DNA of 6,971 nt from DAOVGU01 sp030637775 [NCBI: bacterium] (GCA_030637775.1 DAOWFY010000017.1:1-6971), one strand, 5' to 3'. Counted from the stretch's first letter, positions 1 through 6,591 are shown. The notes: generated by a model not told the origin, from the letters alone. Program-made: numbers and translations.

Positions 1-1
1 A

Positions 2-259
2 AAAAGATTAAAGAAAGAGAGTGATAAGATTATTTTATTCGGAAGTGCAGCAAGTGGCATAAACATCAAAGAAAGCGATATTGACCTCTTCATTCTGACC
101 AATTTCCCGGAAAAGGCAAAGAAGATAATCTCAAAAAATAAAGAAAAAATTCAATTAATAGCCAAAAAACCATTAGAGTTTGTAGAACTGAAGTCAAAAG
201 ACCCGATATTTTATGATGAAGTAATGAGAGGAATTGTTCTATGGGAGAAAACGAAGTAG
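2..259 (+). CDS. MNT-type (minimal, pol-beta fold) nucleotidyltransferase, 3' part
   Basis: The gene enters from outside the window; 85 codons and a TAG stop are visible. The first visible residues lead into a strand and the diagnostic motif IILFGSAASG...SDIDLF. This is the GSx10DxD nucleotidyltransferase signature: exactly ten residues lie between GS and DID, and the two Asp residues bind metal. After it comes an alpha/beta segment ending in FYDEVMRGIVLWEKTK. This tail resembles the end of small MNT proteins that are often preceded by a winged-helix domain; the missing N-terminus could hold one. In the family, MNT proteins usually pair with a HEPN protein and act as antitoxins by transferring AMP to a HEPN tyrosine (MntA/HepT). 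The next ORF overlaps this gene by 19 nt and looks like the start of such a HEPN protein. The domain call is firm; the antitoxin role is inferred from family and context. Confidence 0.85.
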   Translation, partial: KRLKKESDKIILFGSAASGINIKESDIDLFILTNFPEKAKKIISKNKEKIQLIAKKPLEFVELKSKDPIFYDEVMRGIVLWEKTK

Positions 260-363
260 ATCAGGAATTCAAAAGATGCCTTGAAAAAGGTAAAGAAGGT
301 GCTGATAGGATGATTGAGGGTGCTGAAGAATTTATCAGAAAAACAAAGGAAATCCTAAAATGA
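241..363 (+). CDS. Short ORF, probable truncated HEPN-like protein (40 aa)
   Basis: The ORF starts with ATG inside the end of the nucleotidyltransferase gene, with GAGAGGA at 226-232 (8-nt spacing) as a good ribosome binding site. Its stop TGA overlaps the murD start as ATGA. The product is a charged, probably all-helical peptide that begins MGENEVDQEFKRCLEKGK and ends KTKEILK. The EFKRCLEKGK stretch, followed by an acidic/basic helix, resembles from memory the N-terminus of HEPN proteins partnered with MNT nucleotidyltransferases. A full HEPN protein is roughly 100-150 residues and carries an Rx4-6H motif in a later helix. That part is absent, and no continuation is visible in another frame because murD begins at once. 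It is either a deletion remnant of a HEPN toxin gene or a short peptide kept for another reason, such as coupling translation into murD. The ORF and its signals are clear; the HEPN link is tentative. Confidence 0.55.
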   Translation: MGENEVDQEFKRCLEKGKEGADRMIEGAEEFIRKTKEILK

Positions 364-1715
364 ATTATCGTAATAAAAGGGTTACGGTGGTGGGTTTAGG
401 GGTCTCTGGTTTTGCCGCCGCTTGCCTCCTTAAGGATGTAGGGGCAAGGGCAAGGGTGACAGAGAGCGCAGTTACAAAAGCAATTTTGGAGAGAAAGATT
501 TTTTTGGAAAGGAAGGGAATTAAAGTGGAGGTAGGAGGCCATCGCCAGGGATTTATTGCAGGCAGTCAACTCTTTGTTGCCAGCCCGGGCGTAGGTTCTT
601 CTTCTCTTCCTTTGAGATTTGCTCAAAGAAATAAAATTCCCGTTATCGGAGAGGTGGAACTTGCCTCTACGCTTTCCTCGGGAGAGATTATTGCCGTCAG
701 TGGAACAAATGGCAAGACAACCGTCGTCTCTCTTCTCGGTGAAATCTTTAAAAAAGCAGGAAAGAAGGTAGTAGTCTGCGGCAATATTGGCCATCCATTT
801 TCGGCAGCGATGAGGAGATGCAAAAAAAATTCCTTTATTATCCTGGAAATAAGCAGTTTTCAGTTAGAAAGAATCAAGAATTTCCGACCCAGAGTTGCCG
901 TTCTCTTAAATATCGACCCTGACCACTTAGATTGGCATCAAAATTTCTCTTCCTACAAAAGAGCAAAGAGCAGACTTTTTCTTAATCAGAAAACAAATGA
1001 CGATGCAATACTTAATCAGGATGATGATTATATTTCTTCTTTTCTTCCCAAGATAAAGGCAAGAAAGTTCTTCTTTTCCCGAAGAAAAATGGCAGAAAAA
1101 GGTGTATTCGTGAAGAGTAATTGGATTATCTCTAATCTTTCCGGAAGGGAAGAGCGGATATTTAATCTGGAAAGAGCAGTTTTGAAAGGCGCACATAATT
1201 GCGAGAATTACTTAGCCGCCGCCGCCGCTGCTCTAATAGTGGGAATCTCTCCCGAGATCATCGGAGGAGTTTTTAAGGAATTTTCTTCCCTTCCTCATCA
1301 CACGGAGTTCGTAAGGAGGTTGAAAGGAGTAAGCTATATCGATGACTCCAAGGCGACAAATTTGGATGCTACTCAAGCGGCTCTCCAGACCTTTCCTGCC
1401 GGCAAAATTATTCTCATCTTGGGGGGAAGGGATAAGGGCTGTTGTTTTCATCGACTATCCGATCTGGTAAAGAAAAGGGTAAAGCAGATTATTCTTCTTG
1501 GCGAGGCAGCCAAAAGGATAGAGAAGGAGCTTTCCCGATGTTCTCTTCCGATAAGGAAGGTAAGTTCCCTGAAAGAAGCGGTAAGAGTGGCAAAAGCATC
1601 GGGAAAAAGAGGGGATTTTGTCCTTCTTTCTCCTGCCTGCTCAAGTTTTGATATGTTTGCCGATTACAAAGAGAGAGGTAATGTATTTAAGAAAGCAGTT
1701 CAGAATTTATCATAA
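360..1715 (+). CDS. murD: UDP-N-acetylmuramoyl-L-alanine--D-glutamate ligase
   Basis: MurD is a cytoplasmic Mur ligase that uses ATP to add D-glutamate to UDP-MurNAc-L-Ala, the second amino-acid step of peptidoglycan precursor synthesis. The 451-residue length is typical. Visible landmarks in order: a Rossmann-like N-terminal domain opening with VTVVGLGVSGFAAACLL (residues 8-24); the ATP-binding P-loop GTNGKTT (115-121); EISSFQLE (163-170); NIDPDHLDWH (184-193) followed by YKRAK, whose K203 matches the carbamylated lysine of the family; GAHNCENYLAAAAAAL (277-292); YIDDSKATN (326-334) and LGGRDKG (354-360) in the C-terminal domain; and LSPACSSFDMFADYKERG (423-440), a MurD hallmark. The ATG start is supported by AAGGA about nine bases upstream and by the normal N-terminus. 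It overlaps the preceding short ORF by 4 nt (ATGA), so translation is probably coupled. Confidence 0.97.
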   Translation: MNYRNKRVTVVGLGVSGFAAACLLKDVGARARVTESAVTKAILERKIFLERKGIKVEVGGHRQGFIAGSQLFVASPGVGSSSLPLRFAQRNKIPVIGEVELASTLSSGEIIAVSGTNGKTTVVSLLGEIFKKAGKKVVVCGNIGHPFSAAMRRCKKNSFIILEISSFQLERIKNFRPRVAVLLNIDPDHLDWHQNFSSYKRAKSRLFLNQKTNDDAILNQDDDYISSFLPKIKARKFFFSRRKMAEKGVFVKSNWIISNLSGREERIFNLERAVLKGAHNCENYLAAAAAALIVGISPEIIGGVFKEFSSLPHHTEFVRRLKGVSYIDDSKATNLDATQAALQTFPAGKIILILGGRDKGCCFHRLSDLVKKRVKQIILLGEAAKRIEKELSRCSLPIRKVSSLKEAVRVAKASGKRGDFVLLSPACSSFDMFADYKERGNVFKKAVQNLS

Positions 1716-2787
1716 TTTACTTCTTGTTACCATTCTGCTCGTTGGTTTTGGGATCATTATGGTCTATAGCGCCAGCGGCATTTTTTCCGGGGAGAGATTT
1801 CAGGACCCTTTTCATTTCCTGAAGCGAGAAATCATCTGGACTCTTATAGGATTTAGTTTTCTTTTTCTCCTTTCCCGGTTTGATTACCACCGCTTAGCTA
1901 AGTTCAGCAAACCTCTGCTTCTTTTTTCTATCCTTCTTCTTGTTCTTCTCTTTACTCGGTTAGGAGTGAGTGTCAAAGGAGCGCAGCGTTGGTTGAGAAT
2001 CGGTCCTCTTAATTTTCAACCATCCGAATTAGCGAAATTAGCAATTATCCTCTATTTAGCAGAATTCTTAAGCAGAAAGAGGAAAGAGATTGGAAGATTT
2101 ACGCAAGGATTCCTTCCCCCCCTTATTTTCCTCGCCCCGATAGTTCTGCTCATCCTTTTAGAACCCGATCTGGGTACAGCCATCTTGATTTTAATGCTTT
2201 TTCTTATTATTCTCTTTGTTTCGGGAGTAAAATTATCCTATTTAGCGTCTCTTTTCCTCCTGGGACTTTCTATCTTTTCCTTTCTTATTTATCGGAGCCC
2301 TTACCAGAAGGCGCGACTTTTGACCTTTCTCCACCCTTGGGCAGATTCCCAAGGGGCTGGCTACCAGATAACTCAATCCCTCATTGCCCTTGGCTCGGGG
2401 GGAATCTTTGGAAGAGGACTGGGTCAAAGCAGACAGAAGCTCTTTTTCCTTCCCGAAGCCCATACCGACTTTATCTTTTCCATCATTGGTGAGGAATTGG
2501 GAATTCTTGGCACTCTCTTTTTGCTTTCCCTCTTTGCTCTTTTTATTTATCAGGGAAGAAGGATTGCTAAAAATAGCAAGGATGATTTTGGCCATCTTTT
2601 AGCAACCGGGATCACTTTGCTTATCGGATTAGAGGCAATTTTACACATTGGCGTAGCCATTGGGTTCTTTCCCACAAAGGGTACACCTCTTCCCTTTGTC
2701 AGTTATGGGGGATCCGCTCTTGTTATTTCCCTGATTGCGGTGGGGATTCTCCTTAACATTTCTAAACAGTTAGAAGAGAAAATATGA
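1681..2787 (+). CDS. ftsW: FtsW, septal peptidoglycan polymerase (SEDS family)
   Basis: FtsW is a polytopic SEDS glycosyltransferase that polymerises lipid II at the division septum with its cognate class B PBP. The 368-residue product is rich in Leu/Phe/Ile helices (about ten membrane segments). It shows GIIMVYSASG (24-33), QRWLRIGPLNFQPSELAKL (102-120), LEPDLGTA (160-167), GGIFGRGLGQSRQKLFFLPEAHTDFIF (240-266, with the catalytic-type Asp at 263 in HTD), GEELG (270-274) and FPTKGTPLPFVSYGGSAL (330-347). FtsW is preferred over RodA because the gene sits between murD and murG, its standard division-and-wall cluster place. The start at 1681 gives 15 residues before helix 1, normal for the family, with GAGAGG just upstream. 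A longer reading from TTG 1618 would add 21 residues inside murD and is not needed. The gene overlaps murD by 35 nt and murG by 4 nt. The usual QA-x-x-N segment before the last loop reads EAILHIGVA here, a mild variation. Confidence 0.94.
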   Translation: MYLRKQFRIYHNLLLVTILLVGFGIIMVYSASGIFSGERFQDPFHFLKREIIWTLIGFSFLFLLSRFDYHRLAKFSKPLLLFSILLLVLLFTRLGVSVKGAQRWLRIGPLNFQPSELAKLAIILYLAEFLSRKRKEIGRFTQGFLPPLIFLAPIVLLILLEPDLGTAILILMLFLIILFVSGVKLSYLASLFLLGLSIFSFLIYRSPYQKARLLTFLHPWADSQGAGYQITQSLIALGSGGIFGRGLGQSRQKLFFLPEAHTDFIFSIIGEELGILGTLFLLSLFALFIYQGRRIAKNSKDDFGHLLATGITLLIGLEAILHIGVAIGFFPTKGTPLPFVSYGGSALVISLIAVGILLNISKQLEEKI

Positions 2788-3878
2788 AGAGAATAATAAT
2801 TGCTACAGGGGGGACGGGCGGCCATCTCTTCCCGGCACTCGCAATAGGAGAAAAACTAAAACAAAAAAAGAGAGACCTGAAGATTCTCTTTGTGGGGGGA
2901 GCAAAACCAAAGTTTTTACAGACCTTCAGAAAAAAGGGTCTGTCATTTAAGGAGATGAGGGTGGTGCCTTTTCCATCCTCGCTCTCTTCCTGGTTAAAAT
3001 TTCCTTTTCTTCTCAGTTTTGTCCTTTTTCAATCCCTTCTTATTCTCTTAAGACTCAGACCGGCGGTTGTGGTAGGGATGGGAGGAGCCGCCAGCGGCCC
3101 CCTTCTTTTAGTAGCCTCTTTTTTGAGAATCCCGACCCTTATTCAGGAACAGAATATCCTTCCCGGATTGACAACTAAAATTCTCTCCCATTTTGTGGCT
3201 GAGATTGATCTGGGCTTTGAGGAGACGAAAAGATATCTTTCGGGAAAGAGGACAGTCATCACCGGTAATCCTCTCCGGCAGCAGATTTTAAAAAGGAGGA
3301 AGGAAACGGCTCTGCAGCATTTAGGACTTCTTTCTAAAGCCTTTACCATCCTTCTTTTAGGGGGCAGTAGCGGTGCTCATTCCCTTAATTTAGCCGCGAT
3401 GGTAGCAGTTGATGATTTAGAGGGAGAAAAAGAAATCCTTCAAATCATTCATTTAACCGGAGAGGCCGACTATAAAAGGGTAAAGAGAATCTATGAGAAA
3501 AGTAGTATCAAATCGGCTATTCTTCCTTTCACCGAAACGATTGAGGATGCCTATGCTGCCGCCGATTTAGTGATTGCTCGCGCGGGAGCCATCACCATTA
3601 GTGAAATTACCTCCCGAGGTCTACCGGCCATTCTTATTCCTTATCCTTATGCAAAAGGGAAGCACCAGGAGATTAATGCTCAATATTTGCAAAAGAATCA
3701 AGCTGCCTTTTTAATCAGGGATGGGGAGCTTTCTGGCCCTCGCCTGGCAAGAGAGGTCCTTTCCCTTCTGAAGGATAGGGAAAGATTGACGGAGATGAGC
3801 GAGAATAGTAAAGTTTTAGCGAAACCAGAGGCAGCCGCGAGGGTGGCCGAGCGAATCGTGAGACTCATAAAATGTTAG
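2784..3878 (+). CDS. murG: UDP-GlcNAc:lipid I GlcNAc transferase
   Basis: MurG is a GT-B fold (family GT28) peripheral membrane enzyme. It transfers GlcNAc from UDP-GlcNAc to undecaprenyl-PP-MurNAc-pentapeptide (lipid I), making lipid II on the cytoplasmic face. The 364-residue length is standard. Visible motifs: the glycine-rich loop ATGGTGGHLFPALAI (7-21), VVGMGGAASGP (96-106), IQEQNILPG (120-128), ITGNPLR (159-165), LLGGSSGAHSLN (191-202), the donor-binding region IARAGAITISEI (264-275) and LIPYPYAKGKHQEINAQYL (284-302). An Arg/Leu-rich hydrophobic patch around residues 68-92 fits the membrane-association surface. The start overlaps the ftsW stop as ATGA, with only a weak AGAAGAG-like site upstream, which points to translational coupling. 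Its product is the substrate of the upstream FtsW. Confidence 0.97.
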   Translation: MKRIIIATGGTGGHLFPALAIGEKLKQKKRDLKILFVGGAKPKFLQTFRKKGLSFKEMRVVPFPSSLSSWLKFPFLLSFVLFQSLLILLRLRPAVVVGMGGAASGPLLLVASFLRIPTLIQEQNILPGLTTKILSHFVAEIDLGFEETKRYLSGKRTVITGNPLRQQILKRRKETALQHLGLLSKAFTILLLGGSSGAHSLNLAAMVAVDDLEGEKEILQIIHLTGEADYKRVKRIYEKSSIKSAILPFTETIEDAYAAADLVIARAGAITISEITSRGLPAILIPYPYAKGKHQEINAQYLQKNQAAFLIRDGELSGPRLAREVLSLLKDRERLTEMSENSKVLAKPEAAARVAERIVRLIKC

Positions 3879-5248
3879 AGAATAAAAAAAGGATTCATCT
3901 TATTGGCTGTGGAGGAATTGGTCTATCTGCTATTGGACACATTCTCCTGAAAGAGAGAAAGATTCTCTCCGGTTCAGATATTGTTGAGTCAAACCTTACA
4001 AAGAAATTGGAAAAGGAGGGAATGAGCTTCTTTTTGCGCCAGAGAGCGGAAAATATCACCAAAGATATAGAATTGGTTATCATTTCCGTAGCGATTGGGG
4101 AGGACAATTTAGAATTAAAAAGGGCCAAAGAGTTAAGAATTCCGGTGATTACCTATGCCGAAGCGCTTGGTTTAGCGATGAAGAAGAAATTTGGTATTGC
4201 CGTTGCGGGAACCCATGGCAAGACCACAACTACAGCGCTGATTACAACTATCTTAAAGGAGGCGGGAGAAGAACCTAATTTTGTCATTGGAGGAGAGGTA
4301 AAGGAATTGGGAGGTAACTCTGGAGTAGGGAAGAGTAATTTTCTAATAGCCGAGGCCTGTGAATTTAAGAGAAACTTCCTTACTTTAAGGCCGAAAGTAG
4401 CGGTAGTCACCAACATCGAGGAGGATCATCTTGACTACTACCGTAATCTGAAAGAAATAGAAAAGGCGTTTGTCGAATTTGTTTCTCTTGTTCCTCCTGA
4501 TGGTTTCCTTGTCCTCTCGGAAGAGGCGAAAAAATATCTGCTGTCCAAGACAAGAGCAAAGGTCTTTACCTATGGGTTAGGAGAAGAGAATGACTATCAG
4601 GCAACCGGAATTTCACTCAAAAAGGATAGTACAGAGTTTAATGTTCTTTATCAGAAAAAAATTTCTGGCTCTTTTTCCTTAAAAATACCGGGAAAACATA
4701 ATATCTTGAACTCTTTAGCCGCCTTTGCCACCGGCGATCAATTGGGTATTGGAGAGAAAATAATCAAAAATGCTCTCGGCAACTTCAAAGGGGTAGACCG
4801 ACGGTTTGAGATTAAGGGAGAAATTGAAGATATAACCATTATTGATGATTATGGACACCATCCCACCGAGATAAGAGCCACACTCTCGGCCGTAAAGCAG
4901 AGATATCCGGATTCCCGGGTGATTGCTATCTTTCAACCCCACCAGTATAGCCGCACCAGATTTCTTCTTGATGATTTCGCAAGAGCATTTAAAAAGGCGG
5001 ATTTAATCGTTGTGCCGGATATCTACTTTGTGCGGGATAGTGAGGAGGAGAAAAGATTGGTGAACAGCAAAAACTTGGTGGAGAAAATCAAGGAAAATAA
5101 AGGGGATGCGCTCTACATTGCAGATTTTGCCTCAATTGTCGACTATCTCTTGGAGATTGTTCATCCTTCCGATCTGGTGCTTACCATTGGAGCCGGTCCC
5201 GTCTATAGAATAGCGGATGAGTTGATTAAGAGATTAAAAAGTCGTTAA
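3872..5248 (+). CDS. murC: UDP-N-acetylmuramate--L-alanine ligase
   Basis: MurC is the cytoplasmic Mur ligase that adds the first amino acid, L-alanine, to UDP-MurNAc using ATP; MurD then extends the product. The 458-residue length is typical. Visible motifs: [19 protein letters not shown] (8-26); the P-loop GTHGKTTTT (113-121), whose THGKTT form is characteristic of Mur[11 protein letters not shown] (161-170), the EACE variant rather than the EADESD form of enterobacteria; [13 protein letters not shown] (178-190); [12 protein letters not shown] (273-284); [10 protein letters not shown] (325-334); and [20 protein letters not shown] (354-373). The C-terminal metal-region loop reads [13 protein letters not shown]. 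The start overlaps the murG stop by 7 nt and has only a weak upstream SD-like sequence, so coupling is likely. No murB, ddl or ftsQ follows, because an opposing gene ends against the murC stop. Confidence 0.97.
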   Translation: MLENKKRIHLIGCGGIGLSAIGHILLKERKILSGSDIVESNLTKKLEKEGMSFFLRQRAENITKDIELVIISVAIGEDNLELKRAKELRIPVITYAEALGLAMKKKFGIAVAGTHGKTTTTALITTILKEAGEEPNFVIGGEVKELGGNSGVGKSNFLIAEACEFKRNFLTLRPKVAVVTNIEEDHLDYYRNLKEIEKAFVEFVSLVPPDGFLVLSEEAKKYLLSKTRAKVFTYGLGEENDYQATGISLKKDSTEFNVLYQKKISGSFSLKIPGKHNILNSLAAFATGDQLGIGEKIIKNALGNFKGVDRRFEIKGEIEDITIIDDYGHHPTEIRATLSAVKQRYPDSRVIAIFQPHQYSRTRFLLDDFARAFKKADLIVVPDIYFVRDSEEEKRLVNSKNLVEKIKENKGDALYIADFASIVDYLLEIVHPSDLVLTIGAGPVYRIADELIKRLKSR

Positions 5249-5868
5249 GGATTTCTCCAGTGAAGAACTTCAGGGGAGGCATTCTCTGGATCAGAAATCC
5301 AGGCGGCATGACCATCAAGAAAGCAGAAATTTGTTCCTCCAGAATGGCGGTTGGATAGGATCTCGTAGAAAAAATTGGACTCATTTTCGAAGGCAGCGAG
5401 TAGGTGTTCACCATCAAAAAACAAAGGTTCTTTAGTTGAAGTATCCTTAAATCCTGAAACTTTTTTTCCACTCATATACTCATTCATACAATAACTTGAG
5501 TCATTACCTCGATAATCAGGGCAATCGGGGACATCAGTTCCCCCATAGGGTCCCAGAGTATCCCACCAATTCGTTGCTCCTACTTGTCCTACTGGTAAAC
5601 CCTCATCATGATCCTGCACATACATCGTAAGGGCGGCGCCCAATTGCTTTAAATTAGAAAGGCAGACCGCTGCTCTGGCCTTTCCCCTGGCCTTAGATAA
5701 GGCCGGCAAAAGTAATCCCGCTAAAATCGCAATGATCGCGATAACCACCAGCAACTCTATGAGGGTAAAACCCTTTCTACTTTGGGACAGTCCCGAATCT
5801 ACTGCTCTCTTCGTTCGCCAGTAATTCTTGGGACAGTCCCTTTTAATTAAGGTAAAGCCTTTTTTCAT
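5245..5868 (-). CDS. Type II/IV pseudopilin-like protein with H-x9-DG C-terminus and duplicated prepilin motif
   Basis: The 207-residue product has a class III prepilin signal at residues 32-38 (KGFTLIE, with cleavage expected after G33). It is followed by the hydrophobic helix [19 protein letters not shown] (39-57) and the family-typical [20 protein letters not shown] (58-77). The periplasmic part has cysteine and aromatic landmarks (CPDYRG at 116, SYCMNEY at 125). It ends with [17 protein letters not shown] (174-190), an H-x9-DG motif (H175, D185-G186) common in pseudopilins of planctomycetes, Lentisphaerae and related candidate phyla. The likely role is a minor pseudopilin, or a surface-anchored protein processed by prepilin peptidase; the exact function is unknown. 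Oddly, the ORF starts [10 protein letters not shown], a second prepilin-like motif lacking the +5 Glu, and about 25 residues with no pilin character separate it from the real one. No ATG, GTG or TTG lies between, so the leader appears to be 33 residues. No clear SD precedes the ATG. Confidence 0.88.
   Translation of the reverse strand: MKKGFTLIKRDCPKNYWRTKRAVDSGLSQSRKGFTLIELLVVIAIIAILAGLLLPALSKARGKARAAVCLSNLKQLGAALTMYVQDHDEGLPVGQVGATNWWDTLGPYGGTDVPDCPDYRGNDSSYCMNEYMSGKKVSGFKDTSTKEPLFFDGEHLLAAFENESNFFYEILSNRHSGGTNFCFLDGHAAWISDPENASPEVLHWRNP
5784..5840. repeat. 57-bp imperfect inverted-repeat (REP/MITE-like hairpin) inside the pseudopilin leader
   Basis: Both ends are the 11-mer GGGACAGTCCC (5784-5794 and 5830-5840), itself a palindrome except for its centre base. 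Inside, GAATCTACTG (5795-5804) pairs with CAGTAATTC (5819-5827). The whole can fold as 5 bp, a mismatch, 5 bp, a 2-nt bulge, 4 bp, a 1-nt bulge and 5 bp, around a 14-nt loop (5805-5818). Counted as direct copies, TTGGGACAGTCCC recurs with a 46-bp period. The length is 57 bp, so it adds exactly 19 codons and keeps the reading frame. It resembles small non-autonomous palindromic elements mobilised by REP-associated (RAYT) transposases, but no transposase or second element lies in the window, so the class is inferred. Confidence 0.7.
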
Positions 5869-5881
5869 TCTTATTCTACTT

Positions 5882-5910
5882 ATAATACCCTAAAAAAAAC
5901 ATGCTGTCAA
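5882..5910 (-). promoter_or_regulatory. Sigma70-type promoter for the pseudopilin gene
   Basis: Read on the - strand, a perfect TTGACA (5910-5905) is followed by a 17-bp spacer and TATTAT (5887-5882). Transcription would begin near 5875, leaving only about 5-9 nt before the ATG at 5868. This fits the lack of a Shine-Dalgarno site and suggests an almost leaderless message. The -35 box is one half of a palindrome shared with the opposite promoter. Confidence 0.7.
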
Positions 5911-5917
5911 TTGACAG
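5904..5917. promoter_or_regulatory. Perfect 14-bp palindrome CTGTCAATTGACAG between the divergent promoters
   Basis: The 14 bases are exactly self-complementary and consist of the two TTGACA -35 boxes, head to head, with one extra C/G pair at the ends. The symmetry axis lies exactly between the two promoters. The palindrome may arise simply because two consensus -35 hexamers abut. It would also serve as a site for a dimeric regulator that blocks or balances both promoters. No regulator gene is visible in the window. Confidence 0.6.
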
Positions 5918-5939
5918 AAGGAGAAATATTGGGTAAAAT
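5911..5939 (+). promoter_or_regulatory. Sigma70-type promoter for the HAMP-like/FGE-like gene pair
   Basis: A perfect TTGACA (5911-5916) is followed by a 17-bp spacer and TAAAAT (5934-5939). Start of transcription is expected near 5946, giving a leader of roughly 33 nt with AAAGGA (5965-5970) eight bases before the ATG at 5979. It lies back to back with the pseudopilin promoter. Confidence 0.72.
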
Positions 5940-5978
5940 TAAAATGAGAACTTCCATAACAAATAAAGGAAGACAAAA

Positions 5979-6569
5979 ATGAAAGAGAGATATTGGAAGA
6001 GAAAGAGGTATTTTGTCGATCCATCTTTACAACTTGGTTACATGGTTGTTATTCTTATCACGATGGTGATCACCGGAGCGGTCATCTATTTTTCCATCTG
6101 GTCGGTATTTCTGGAAAGAATTAGCCAACTTCAGGCTCAGACCAGAGTAGTCCTCCTTTTTAAAGATATGGTTGGTTCTGTCTTCAGCAGGACGAATAGG
6201 CTACTTTCCTATTATCTCCCGATCCTCTTTGGCCTTATAGTTCTTCTCTCTATCTTTTTCTCCCATCGGATTGCTGGTCCATTATATAGGATTGATCGGG
6301 ATTTAGATAGGCTGATAAAGAAGGGACTTTTTTCTGGTGAGATCAAATTGAGGAGATATGACCATACAAGGATTATCGCATTTAGCAAAAGCCTTAATCG
6401 ACTGGTTACCCTTTTGAAGGAAAGGATTGGAATAGAGAGGGATTTAGAGAAGAGGCTTACTCTTCTGGTTGAAAGGATGGATGAGGGTCCTTCTCTTTTT
6501 CCTCAGGTGAAAAAGGAATTGGCAACAGTTGCTGCTGAGATTCAGAAAAGTATCAAAAACTATAAATAA
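5979..6569 (+). CDS. Two-helix membrane protein with HAMP-like domain
   Basis: The 196-residue product has a basic N-terminus (MKERYWKRKRYFVDPSLQLGY), transmembrane helix 1 at about 21-43, and a short extracytoplasmic stretch of only ~33 residues. Helix 2 spans about 77-95. A HAMP-like linker begins at SHRIAGPLYRIDRDLDRL (95-112) and continues through GEIKLRRYDHTRI (120-132), with the conserved Pro near its start. The C-terminus (about 135-196) is amphipathic and probably coiled coil. No kinase, cyclase or methyl-accepting output domain follows, so it is not a full sensor. Proteins of this stand-alone kind are known but not functionally assigned; signal relay through a partner is inference. 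The ATG is set by AAAGGA at 5965-5970. The next gene starts 22 bp after its stop, so the two probably share the promoter at 5911-5939. Confidence 0.82.
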   Translation: MKERYWKRKRYFVDPSLQLGYMVVILITMVITGAVIYFSIWSVFLERISQLQAQTRVVLLFKDMVGSVFSRTNRLLSYYLPILFGLIVLLSIFFSHRIAGPLYRIDRDLDRLIKKGLFSGEIKLRRYDHTRIIAFSKSLNRLVTLLKERIGIERDLEKRLTLLVERMDEGPSLFPQVKKELATVAAEIQKSIKNYK

Positions 6570-6591
6570 CTTCCGACAATTCTCATCGCCA

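Noticed and set aside
396-1451. Several minus-strand open frames opposite murD
   Set aside because: They lie opposite a firmly identified gene, show no recognisable domains or ribosome sites, and have low-complexity compositions expected of antisense reading.
1618-1680. Upstream TTG start that would lengthen ftsW by 21 residues
   Set aside because: The extra residues lie wholly inside murD and there is no good ribosome site for it. The ATG at 1681 gives the usual short cytoplasmic N-terminus before helix 1.
2242-2602. Open frames on both strands inside ftsW
   Set aside because: They are composition-driven: the T/C-rich membrane-helix codons of ftsW leave other frames open. No motif or start signal supports them.
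5033-5062. Unusual MurC loop (VRDSEEE) as a possible loss of function
   Set aside because: This loop varies widely among MurC proteins, and all core ATP and Mur-ligase motifs are intact.
5286-5302. Hairpin CTGGAT / ATCCAG near the murC/pseudopilin junction as a terminator
   Set aside because: The stem is only 6 bp with no T-run on either strand, and it lies inside the pseudopilin coding region.
5537-5556. A possible third copy of the GGGAC-type palindrome (GGGTCCC) in the pseudopilin gene
   Set aside because: It lacks the central ACAGT core and has no inverted partner, so it is a chance similarity.
5881-5886. TATAAT on the + strand as a -10 box
   Set aside because: No -35-like hexamer lies at the right distance upstream on the + strand; the same bases serve better as the -10 region of the - strand promoter.
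6529-6591. In-frame TTG 6529 as an earlier start of the FGE-domain gene
   Set aside because: It would overlap the HAMP-like gene by about 40 nt, its AAGGA is 11 nt away, and the ATG at 6592 already gives a full basic N-terminus and anchor helix. It is not fully excluded, because the ATG lacks a clear ribosome site.
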